This document shows positions 47,600-57,212 of a stretch of 64,000 nucleotides of DNA, in pieces. The position numbers and the translations under genes were made by a program. Each line of letters starts with the position of its first letter. Position 1 is the first letter of the stretch. This DNA comes from Ciona savignyi (taxonomy: Eukaryota; Chordata; Ascidiacea; Phlebobranchia; Cionidae), in contig CH002886.1 of assembly GCA_000149265.1 (NCBI GenBank), forward strand, positions 546,519 to 610,518, read 5' to 3'. The notes under the pieces were generated by a model that ran no database searches, was not told the origin of the DNA, and saw nothing but the letters and a program-made list of their open reading frames with translations.

Positions 47600-49850
47600 A
47601 TGAAGGGCAAAGATGTTTTTCGTGTAAGTGTTTTGGTTCTATGGCTACATGCAATCAAACCTGGCGCAGCTACATGCAGTGGTAAGTGTATGGTGTTGTC
47701 TATATTTTAAAGAAAATTAAGTAAATAAAGGCACACTACATAAGTAAATAACATATGAACCAATTTTTTTGTATTGGCATTTTCTACCTTTCTCAAATTC
47801 TGATTGTTTACTTATATTTTTATATTAATTCAAATAATTTACCTTGATATATAGGATTAATAAATGTGAGCGCGACGGCGTTTTAATTTTTAACCCTCCC
47901 CCAAAGTTGTGATTTTTTTTGTTTTTTCTTTGATCGAACCAAGTTTCGAACCCATAATGGGCTCGTCACAAAGATCGTTTTTTATATAAGAGTCGGTATA
48001 CGTATCGGTCGCGTTAACCATTCGGCCACACGACCGTTATATTAAAGGTGGTGGTTATTTAGAGGGTGGCGCACTATACTGGTCATAATTTTGGAAAGAT
48101 AAATTTATTTAATAAAAAGAAAAACAAACATCTAACTTGACATCTAATATCAAAGGAATAAGAAAAAATTTTAAACGTAACGCAGTTACTGGTAGGTAAC
48201 AGAAAAAAAAATATGTAGGAAACCTTTGATTACGTTTTAGCATAATAAATGTCAAAGTGGCGGTCTATTAGAGGTTGTGCTTAAATAAAAAGGTATAAAT
48301 TTAGGTTTTAAGGTAATATAAAACAATGCATAAAATGTATATACTCAGATCTTAATTGTTGTTAAAACAATAATAGTAATATTTCTTATTTAATAACAAC
48401 GTGACATGCGTTTATGCAAACCAACTGTTGCTGTGTCCGAACGGTTGGCTCAGTGGTAGCGAGTGTAACCGTCATCCGAGAGGTTGATGGGAATTATCGA
48501 TGCCGTGTAACCAACCCCGACCGGTTGTAGTACCCTCTTAGTCATAATATTTATATAAGTTCTTTGCTGAGTAACAATGGTGGGGATGTTTGTACAGTTG
48601 GCAGCATGTGTTACGCTTCGCACCGATGTTCCATTTAGCTGTGCAATCTTGTAATAAGAGCAGAGCTTTGTGAAATAAAGGTGTTGCTTGTGCATTTTCC
48701 AGCTGTTTTATTTTTAGAAAAAATTCCCGGTCGGTGATCGAAAGCTTACGACGGTTTGAACACTAACCTAGTTTTCATATTTAACGTTTCCCTATTTTAA
48801 GGGTGTAATGTAGCTTATACCTATTGGCAAGGTGATGTAATCATTATTAATTATGTCAACAGAATCGTGCCGAGACTTCCCGCTTCAGAATTGCGAAATC
48901 ATAACTTTATATGATAATGCATGCGAGGTGCCGTTAGTTAAATTATTTTGCCCGTTGTCATGTGGCATTTGTCGGCCTTGCCCGCCTCAATGTACCAGTA
49001 AGTTTGTGAACGTTAGAAACATCGGTCTTGCTATGACTTTATAGTGTGACTTGTTTTAAAGGTATTTATAAAAATATGTCAAGCTTTAAAATATTAAAAT
49101 GGTTGATAAATTGTAACATGGTTTACGTACGTTTCTTCAAAATATGTTCCAAAGCTTGTTTGAAGACTAACCAAAATTTGATATTGAACTTTGATCAACA
49201 TAACTGTGATTTCAAACACTTCTTCAGACAATTGCTTCGATACTAATCACTTCTGCGCTTACCTGGTGCGCTTACCACATGGGTGCAATGGAGTGCGATA
49301 TATATGTCAAAAAACCTGCAGGCTATGTAAGCAGTGCGCAGTTACAACGACACCCCCACCCACCACCGATGCAACTACGCAAGAAACTTCTCTGCCGTGT
49401 GTACCCGCCCCCAAAAGTACGATTTTGTTTTTAACTCATTTATCTTTCAGTCGGTTTTAAAGGTCGAGTTGAGCTATTGCAGTAAACAACTTATTTAGTC
49501 GATTGATGTAAATCCGCTAAAGTTCTTCGAAGAGCGCAATTTGCATGGCGTTTATTGTTAGCCCCACTGTAGAGGGCAATTTGAATAATACAGTCATAGT
49601 GCAATTTGCATTGCAACATATGCTGATCAATTCTCGTAAAACTCAAACCTCAATGTAAATGACTTGGTCTTCCCAGCTGTATAGTGCACTGTCATAGACA
49701 CCACAAACACAGAAAGTATTTTCATTCAATATCAAATTTAACCAATTACAGATGGCGTAGACGATCACGGCATTTGTAAAAATTTAAGATTTTTTTATTT
49801 GTTATTATTTTTTGGAGCATTTGAAAATTGCTGGTGACTGCGAAGATCTA
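47600..49850 (+). CDS. Secreted ShKT-type protein (copy 2), 3' module decayed
   Basis: Paralogue of the gene at 45199. Exon 1 47600-47681 (signal peptide MKGKDVFRVSVLVLWLHAIK), exon 2 48863-48997 (ESCRDFPLQNC...CPLSCGICRPCPPQCT), exon 3 49228-49416 (NCFDTNHFCAYLV...CQKTCRLCKQC then VTTTPPPTTDATT). Exons 2 and 3 are open and keep all six cysteines each. The counterpart of the fourth exon is visible after an acceptor-like site near 49750 but is eroded, with only scattered ShKT-like traces to about 49850, so the protein would end early with two modules, or the gene is on its way out. Phase-1 introns are shared with copy 1; exon 2 and 3 sequences are clearly homologous, so the pair arose by tandem duplication. 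Confidence 0.6.
47938..48036 (-). repeat. tRNA-like sequence (SINE head or tRNA relic)
   Basis: On the minus strand: a good box A (TGGCCGAATGG) and box B (GGGTTCGAAAC) with stem-like flanks, about the length of a class II tRNA. It lies in the intron of the second ShKT gene. Related fragments appear at about 51266-51300 (TGTGGCCGAATGGTTAGC) and, reversed, at about 50715-50750. Recurrence argues for a SINE head rather than a working tRNA gene. Confidence 0.5.
48437..48560 (+). repeat. tRNA-like SINE head
   Basis: CGGTTGGCTCAGTGGTAGCG gives a clear box A; box B is weak (GGGAATTATCGATGCC). Probably another tRNA-derived SINE rather than a tRNA gene. Confidence 0.4.
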
Positions 49851-52441
49851 TTGACATCGTCGAAAACTCACTTTTATTAATTGGGAGTGGATACGTGTGC
49901 TTCCAAGTTCCATTGTAACAATTTCATTACAAAAATGAATAGATGTATTATCGAATTTCGTCCTAGTATACGTTATGGTTATAACATGAATATGCTTTCG
50001 GTTGTTGTTTGTTTTTTGGTATATTTGTGTAACTTACACTATAAAACTCTAAATATGAAGTTCAGTTTAACTTTAAGTTAACCAATAAAACATTTAAACA
50101 AGTTAAATCAATTAAGCTACTAGTAATTGTAACGTAAACTAGATCATAAGTGTAGTCACTAAGCACGCGGAGACCACAGCGACGCCTTCCTTCAGTTTCT
50201 TTTGCTTTTTACCTACTGCTAGTTCACTGAGCGTTTTGACCGTTTCACTTTTTAAGTTTCTTTTTGTGTTTATGCACACATCAGTAAACAAGTTCTATAT
50301 TGCTACGATTAAATTGGAATTGTAATGTTTGATTTATAATTTATACTATTTAGGTACACTTTTCGGCATTTACATGTTTGATTTAAAACAATGTCATTGA
50401 ATTTTTCTAAAATTTCCGATTGTTTCATTCACGACATTTTAAATTGCAATACTGTAGTTCCATGTGGTCCAACCATAGAGTACTAATATATTAGTACCCT
50501 ATGGTCCAACAATACATATTTAATTGGTCAAGTGAGTGTATATTTAGGGTATTTTACAAGTTCTATTTTAAATCGTCTATATACAGTTTTTAATTTATAT
50601 AATCGGGTTTGTCATACACCAATAAATTATTTTAGTACCTATAGTTAGTTTTGTTCATATATTGCTTAGTTCGAATGCAACACAGAGCTTGTTCTAAAAA
50701 ACATACTTAATATAAACCGGTCGCGCCAAACATTCTGCCATACGACTGTTTAATTAGAGTTTTAAGCATGTATTTTTCCATCACTGGCGTATTGTAAGCT
50801 CGCAGGATATTGCCGATGGTCGTGTTGATAGGGCCCAAGTATGCTTAGTTTTAGAAATGGGAAAACATTAAAAGCGATGTGCTCACTGTGCTGACTGCTA
50901 ATACCGTTCTCAATAAAGTTAGAGAGATAAGGTAAGAACAAAATATATGTTTATTTTAATTGTTGCCAAAGTTAAGCCGCCATTTTGTAACTCATTTGTA
51001 CTTATTTTAAACCGTAGTCTAAAATTAGTCAACAGGAATGTCTTGGATCTGGTTGGCTTATTAGAAATAAACAATGTACTCGTAAAACGATATTCGCAAC
51101 ATGTAACAGGGAGATTAACATGTGTCAAAATAGCAGTTCCTACTACGAGGAGGTGGAAGCTATGTTATGCATTAGCCAGTGGCTGTTCCGACTCCTGCGA
51201 TACCTTTATGGCTTATCTCTGACGTAATAACTCGATTCGAGGAATCGCAAGGAAGATAGCAGTATTGTGGCCGAATGGTTAGCAAGACGGTTCATTATAT
51301 AGGGTGGAATGTCAAAAACGTATCTACGACGAGTTTATCACGAGCATAAACTTAATAGCACGCATTTATTTTCCCAGTCAAATTAAATATTATTCAATAA
51401 AAAATGCTATATAGGAAAAAATAATGTTGCGCGGTTGTGAATATTTTAAAACAGAGGTATAGGCCCTAGAAGCCTATTATCATATAACAAGCACACCACA
51501 TATCCCTTTACCCAATTCCGGTTGTGTATAGTTTAACGGTTAACGAGGGCGATTCATACACAATTTAACATTTACAAAAACGAACACGGTGAGGAACTTA
51601 ACTTAAAACGTAACGTGGCGCGTAAGATGTCACAGTGACGTGCAGCATTGTTTTAATCTTTGGTCAGAATCAAATGCCGTCAACAGGAGAGATTGCTCAT
51701 TTTTTCGACAGTAAACTTTCGGTCGTGCGGCTAATGGGATGACGTCCACCTCGATTGCTACTCTGATCATGTTTTCATCGGTTGTGTAAAAATACACTAG
51801 AGGCTAAAGTTGGCCGTAAACAAAAGTGGTCAGGCCAATCGTGTTTTTCATGTTAAAGTACGTCATTGAAAATGCGCCGATCGGGCAGCTCAATTGGTAA
51901 GAGCGTCGGTGGCCAGACACCACGCGGGCATTGACTAAATCCGGTGGAATAATGGGTTTAACTAAAACAGCAGAATTGTCTTAATAATATACTACTTAAA
52001 TCATTTTGACAATTGGACCATGGGATAGAGTTATCAAACGATAAGCTTGCATAAATTCATCGTCGTGATTTCCCCCATCCTTCAATATACAAATGACAAT
52101 TCCAACCATCCATACACGTGTTTACAGCGTATTTAAATTGTGTATACATTTTTTTTAATTTATGGTTTGCCTAGTTGATCTGTTATTCTATTTTGCTGTG
52201 TTTCCTTTAATTTTATAATTTTGATCCTGGGAAATTAGCTACCAAGTAAAGTTACGGAAAGTCTAGTAAGCGTCTTTTAGTTTTGGGTTTGTTCGTCGAT
52301 TTTTAAAAGAATGGTCACAGATTCGAAACTGGTCGCTAGCAAGTCCGTTGTGTCCTCAGACAAGCCATCTAGCTAGTCTGGCAACATATACCTGTTTCCG
52401 TTTTCTAACAAGAGGAATAACAACAATTACAAGGATATGAT
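49851..52441. other. Repeat-rich spacer before DPH1
   Basis: No gene recognised. Contains a near-perfect hairpin at about 50466-50510 (GGTCCAACCATAGAGTACTA and its complement), a SINE family A tail fragment at about 50835-50915, tRNA-like heads at about 51266-51300 and 51880-51965 (GGCAGCTCAATTGGTAAGAG), and a SINE fragment at 52310-52385 (GATTCGAAACTGGTCGCTAG). Confidence 0.5.
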
Positions 52442-53704
52442 TTAAATTAATTTATCTTTATTTTCACTATTTACAATTTTTGCTCTTGATTTGCGTACAT
52501 ATACAGGCCGGTGTGCCTCATTATTAGGTGTCCATGGCCCTAAACTATCGTTATCGTAAAAGTCCATTGGGTAAATTTTTCTATACTCCGCCTTGTTTAG
52601 CGCAACAGACGCTTCGTACGGGTTTAACAACGGTTGAACGAAAGCAGTTCCCCAGTCTATGGACAGCCTTGGGCAAGCTACCTGCACCCAAGCATCTATA
52701 GTCGACATTTGCTGCAGTTTGCTGGGAAAAATCTCAGATAAAAGCACAGTAACAACAGACTTCCCGGCAGATTGAATAGATTCTTGCAGATAGTTGACAA
52801 CTTTGATAGAACCTTGTCTACCTAGTGTCCCCATTATAAGTCCCCACTTTTGTGCTTTGGCAGCTCTGTCTATTTCACTTTTCCTTGTTCTTAACATAGT
52901 ATGATGATCGTATGACTCCCTTGTAAATTTCTTGTCATATGGATTGTAAGCGTATGCTGGTAAGTCTGGATTCGATATCATGATGGATTCGAGATGAAAT
53001 CGACCATCTCCCAGATACACCAATGCGTCAGCGTTCATATTACTTACATTCCCAGAAGTGCATCCTAACACTTCACCAGGAGACAGAGGTTTGCTTTGTG
53101 GAATTAAAATCTCAATTTCGTCTTCTTCCAATTCTCTTTTGCTTGATTGCAGAGTGGTTATGAACTGCACTGTGCTAACAACAGCTATTTTTGATCCCTT
53201 AGCAAAATTGTATTTAATTGTTTCCACAAAATGAGTGTTGTCAATCTTAATATGGACGAACACATACAGCATCTTTATATCAGGCATGTTGCTGATCGGA
53301 ACTAGGCAGCTATGGGCATAGTGGACCATAAAGTCACAATCCAACAGGCGTGCACTGTAATCGTCCACACAGCAGGCTCCATAGGTCACATCCCCCATAA
53401 TGACAGTTTCAGCTTTTGTAAAAGTTTCCACAATATCTGATATTATGCATGAAAACATCAACAAGCCTTCAGGAAACTGCAACGCCACTTTCTTGGCTCC
53501 AGACTGCTTGATTCTCCAAACAGTTTTATAAATTTCGAATTCATAATTCTTCGGCAATACAGAAACAGCAAGTTGCAATTTCGTGTCGTTCAAGATTTCA
53601 TCTGGAATTTTGTTGGCGATGTTTGCTCTTGATTTGGGACCATATCTCCTTCGAGTAGGATCTGCTTTCACAACTGTTGTAACCTTTTCCTTTGAATCTT
53701 CCAT
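52442..53704 (-). CDS. DPH1: Diphthamide synthase subunit DPH1, single exon, 420 aa
   Basis: DPH1 works with DPH2 as a radical-SAM-like [4Fe-4S] enzyme transferring the 3-amino-3-carboxypropyl group from SAM to the histidine of elongation factor 2 that becomes diphthamide, in the cytosol. Family blocks are all present: [89 protein letters not shown] and [12 protein letters not shown]. The three cluster cysteines fall at about C111, C215 and C344. Length fits the family (human 438-443 aa). No introns interrupt the coding frame. A strong acceptor-like TTTATTTTCAG ends at 53744, 39 nt upstream of the ATG, pointing to a 5'-leader intron or trans-splicing. It lies 487 bp downstream of PPCDC on the same strand. 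Confidence 0.96.
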   Translation of the reverse strand: MEDSKEKVTTVVKADPTRRRYGPKSRANIANKIPDEILNDTKLQLAVSVLPKNYEFEIYKTVWRIKQSGAKKVALQFPEGLLMFSCIISDIVETFTKAETVIMGDVTYGACCVDDYSARLLDCDFMVHYAHSCLVPISNMPDIKMLYVFVHIKIDNTHFVETIKYNFAKGSKIAVVSTVQFITTLQSSKRELEEDEIEILIPQSKPLSPGEVLGCTSGNVSNMNADALVYLGDGRFHLESIMISNPDLPAYAYNPYDKKFTRESYDHHTMLRTRKSEIDRAAKAQKWGLIMGTLGRQGSIKVVNYLQESIQSAGKSVVTVLLSEIFPSKLQQMSTIDAWVQVACPRLSIDWGTAFVQPLLNPYEASVALNKAEYRKIYPMDFYDNDSLGPWTPNNEAHRPVYVRKSRAKIVNSENKDKLI

Positions 53705-54191
53705 AATTATTCAATCATACTGGCACTATTATGGCGTTAACATCTGAAAATAAAGATATATATGTGTTAACTTCATTGGAGATGCAAATTTCAATTTTGA
53801 TTCTTATATTTTATATCTGCATAATAGGACTGCACAATAAATATGTAAGAATAAAATTATAGTTTTATCCAAGATTGAGACAACGAGGGTTGGTATGACA
53901 GGAGTATCCGGCAGTACTTTATGGCTATATTTGGTTTGCTGTAGCTTTTGCAGTGTGTTGTATGCATTTATCTATAGTATTTCATTGATCCATTTGAACC
54001 AGTACAATACACAAATAGATAGTGAATTGCCTATTAAATAATACCATTTTGTACAACTATCACAGTGCAAAGACTACTATATTTGAAAAATGCATATTAT
54101 GTTTTCTTTGTTTTGGTTTTGGCTACTTATACTGAATACATGTTTTTTTGGTGAAAAAAGAAAACACAGTTTGTTATTGGTGTATATTAAC
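53705..54191. other. DPH1/PPCDC intergenic region
   Basis: About 490 bp, AT-rich. It holds the DPH1 leader with its acceptor-like site, a possible old SINE trace at about 53935-53970 (TTTTGCAGTGTGTTGTATGC), and the PPCDC 3' end. Confidence 0.5.
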
Positions 54192-55136
54192 TCATTCTGG
54201 TGTCAATGCTTTCAATGCATCTTCGGTGACCTGAAAGATTGTTTCAGGCTTGGCCATTGCACCTATACCCTCATCTCCACAAGCTAGGACTTTTCGAATG
54301 GGTGGAACTTGTATATATCCCCACGATGCTAGTGTATCCACACTCGACTTTGTGCATGGGTGATCCCACATAAAAGAGTTCATGGCTGGACAAAATATTA
54401 GTGGTTCACCAATTTTCCAAGCACGGGCGATACATGTTACCAAATTGTCACAAATCCCACTGGACAGCTTTCCCAATGTATTAGCATCCAAGGGCGCTAT
54501 AACAAACACGTCAGCCCAAGAACGAAGTTCAATATGCAGAACCTTATCCCCCATCTTAGACCAAGTCCACTCATCCTTATCCTCATAAACCTTCAAAATT
54601 ATTATATTTTATTTAAATTATAGACTGACAAATACAGAATCCGTATTTAAGATAATCATGATTGTTGATTATTGGTATTAGGATATATATGTCCTGCACG
54701 CTGCTAAGTTGCTTAATCTAACACCCCAGCATGTCAAATTAAATGATCAGTAGAATTAAGGACACAACTGAAATTAAAAAAATAAGCAGGGTAGTTCGGG
54801 GCTGTGCAAGATACATTTTGAATACTACAAAAATTTCAAGAGAAGGGCTCCTAAACTTGAATGGGTATATGGAATCCCGTTATGGATCCTTTATAGTTGT
54901 ACAGTCGGTTCGGTTTTAAATAACGACTAACGACCATATGGCAATTGAGTGTGTACAAATAAATTGAGTGTTTACCTTACCTTTACGCTCAATGTGTTGA
55001 AATTATAGAAATGTTTTGCATTTTTAGTCACCACGACACGTATTTCGCTGTTTTTAATTCGTTTTAGAAATTCAATAACTTCTCCGACTTTTACACACGC
55101 CACACTACCAGTACACCCGAGTAATATTTTTACCAT
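54192..55136 (-). CDS. PPCDC: Phosphopantothenoylcysteine decarboxylase, two exons, 184 aa
   Basis: PPCDC is an FMN-dependent enzyme converting 4'-phosphopantothenoylcysteine to 4'-phosphopantetheine, a step of coenzyme A synthesis in the cytosol. Exon 1 (55136-54981) codes MVKILLGCTGSVACVKVGEV, the start of the flavodoxin-like fold, through FNTLSVK; exon 2 (54590-54192) codes the rest. The catalytic His is in VLHIELRSWAD; the conserved APLDANTLGK, SGICDNL, the PAMN loop and the active-site Cys in LACGDEGIGAMA are all intact. Length is close to the human protein (204 aa), with a shorter N-terminus. The donor AAAG/GTAAGG and acceptor TTTTGAAG/GTTTAT join in phase 0. A copy of the 41.6-42.5 kb arm repeat lies about 150 bp upstream of its start. 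Confidence 0.94.
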
Positions 55137-55281
55137 AATGTTCTCGTAAAAAACGAATGAAAGCTTAAAATGTTGTTTGTTATTAATTCATGAAAATTTA
55201 ATAGTAGATGTATTTCCGCTGCTATGTAAGCTCGGTTCAGTAGGCTAAAATCTGGAAAACGCACGAACCTTTATATTTTTT

Positions 55282-55355
55282 AGGCTACAGCTGATCGATA
55301 TATTGTGACGTCACTGACAGTAATGTGTGAAATTTTGATGCATTATGGGTATTGT
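55282..55355 (+). repeat. Diverged copy of the 41.6-kb inverted-repeat arm, upstream of PPCDC
   Basis: GGCTACAGCTGATCGATATA then TTGTGACGTCA and GATGCATTATGGGTA match the arm at 41622-41725 with a few changes and small indels. It lies 146-219 bp before the PPCDC start, in the likely promoter, and carries the same E-box and TGACGTCA palindrome. Either a repeat remnant or a shared promoter module. Confidence 0.7.
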
Positions 55356-55680
55356 TTCGCACTCATGCGTTATGTCTGTCATGGTGGTATATTACGTTTG
55401 GACGGTTTTGACGTATATTTCTTCTAAAAAACATTGATGCTTTTGCATCCAGTGAATTTATGATTAAAACTTTAGTTTTCTGTGTTTGTGTATCACGGGG
55501 GAAAAATGGGTCGTCTACTTGATTATTGAAATGTGAAGATTAACAAAAATATCTGAGTTTGACGTTGATTTGATGTGAATTCGAAACGCATTTACAAATA
55601 TATTAATTTATAAACTTAATTTGTTAGTTGATGCGTACACTGCAGAATCATAATCAACATGTTATCCTTCTACAATTCTA

Positions 55681-56020
55681 TTTTATTATTATTATTATTA
55701 GGATATTAGGATATTCATGTTTATCCCCGTGAATGGGAAAACCCCAGGGGTTATCACACGGGTAATCGTCAGATCACCTCGCGCCCATCGTCGGGTTACC
55801 GGAGCTATTGCAGTGTGTTGTATGTGATGGACATGTTCCTTCAATTTGGTAGAACCCATTAATCCGCTGGGTTCAGGCAATGTCCGTAAAGTGCCTTGCC
55901 CAAGGACACAACCGACTAGCCAGCGACTAGCCAGCGACCAGCCAGCGACCAGTTTCGCACCTGCAACCTTTCGATTGAAAGGCGACGCACTTAACCGCTA
56001 GACCATCGGGCCGGACTCTT
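55681..56020 (-). repeat. Best-preserved SINE family A copy
   Basis: Read on the minus strand: head TGGTCTAGCGGTTAAGTGCG, TCGCCTTTCAATCGAAAGG, box-B-like GGTTGCAGGTGCGAAACTGG, TGTCCTTGGGCAAGGCACTT, GCCTGAACCCAGCGGATTAA, CACACTGCAATAGCTCCGGT, CGATGGGCGCGAGGTGATCT, TCCCATTCACGGGGATAAAC, then ATGAATATCCTAATATCC and an (AAT)n tail. It has an internal tandem duplication of GACTAGCCAGC-like words. This copy serves as the reference for all others listed. Confidence 0.88.
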
Positions 56021-56751
56021 CTAAAAGGCAATGATAATGTTAGAACGGTTCGCGACCGATATGTAGCAATCTTGACATTTTATTTGCAAAAAATGCGTTT
56101 ATTTCATTTAATCGACGCCAACTGTGTTCGTTCTATCATCACCTTATGAAGTCATTGACACTTATCACCTCATGACGTCATTGACACCTAAAGTAGTTAT
56201 TTTCCATGCTACGTCCATTATTTGCTTTATAAAAAGCGTTGTGCGATTACACACAAATACAGAGACACAGACATAACTTAATACAGAATATATCTACCAG
56301 TGAAGTTAACCGGTTTATTTAATGGAGGTTCCGCTGCCAGTCTAGTTTAGTTTCACGCCATGTGGGTACATATGAAGTCGGAACGAATATTTATGCACCA
56401 GATAGGGGAAAAGTGGGTAAAATGGGCCACGTGGGTAAAATGGGCCCCCTCCAATTTTCAATATATTTTGAAGAATAAAATTTGCTGCAAGAACCAGTGT
56501 CAGTATATCAACTTATGGAATCTCCAAACCGAAGTTTGAGCGTGAAATCACCAAACTCAATGTTTTCTGTAGTTATTTCGGTTTGAGAAGGTCTGAATCT
56601 AAATTTGCAATTTTTGTTTTCTGCTAATATATAATAGAAAAGATCAAATGCTAAAATAACTTTTACTGTAGTTAAATAGAACTATATAGCCTAGACCTAC
56701 TTTTACTGGTAGTAATAAAACTTCTTTTTTAAAGAATTTTTTATTAGAGAT
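56021..56751. other. Left flank of the retrotransposon
   Basis: No gene. At 56401-56450 a doubled GTGGGTAAAATGGGCC motif occurs whose complement-like counterpart sits at the far right edge of the window, so the retrotransposon may lie inside an older inverted-repeat element. The last five bases, GAGAT (56747-56751), are its target duplication. Confidence 0.5.
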
Positions 56752-57212
56752 TGTAACCGACAAACGGTCACATTCATAACTAATCAACTCCTAATTAGAA
56801 CAACCAATTAACAACTTAAGACAATTTAATAACAAAACGACGGCGGCAAGGCGAACTGGAAAAATGAAAATTTGGCAACAAAATTTGGCTTTGAAATGGG
56901 GGAAATGTACGGGGGAAGGGGATAGGTTTTCTAATACTGAAGTACTGAGGTATGCAGCTGAAAAATAAATATAAGTTAGTAAGCCACCACTACTACAAAT
57001 AAAACTGCAATAAAAATTAGGAAAAACAAACTACTGCACCGAAACCAACTATTACTGTCAACTGAACGAATGTAAAACTGAAGGACGAACTAACAAAATG
57101 GAAAGCGAGAAATTAAGGAATTTAAATTAAAGTGTGCAGCGTTTGACGCGCTGGCATGCGAGGACCACGTTTGGAGTGCCGTATAATGATTTGGGTGACT
57201 CTGTAGTTAACA
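56752..57212 (-). repeat. LTR of the BEL/Pao element (3' LTR in element sense)
   Basis: About 461 bp, element-sense ends TGTTAAC...GGTTACA, matching the copy at 63157-63616 with about two differences. Confidence 0.93.

Noticed and set aside
47938-48036. Candidate true tRNA gene
   Set aside because: Boxes A and B are good, but related heads recur at about 50.7 and 51.3 kb, so a SINE origin is more likely; stem pairing was not verified.
50947-51222. 91-codon open frame in the DPH1 upstream spacer
   Set aside because: No recognisable domain; lies among SINE fragments.
51880-51965. Candidate tRNA gene (GGCAGCTCAATTGGTAAGAG)
   Set aside because: Box A is fine, but no convincing box B or acceptor stem follows.
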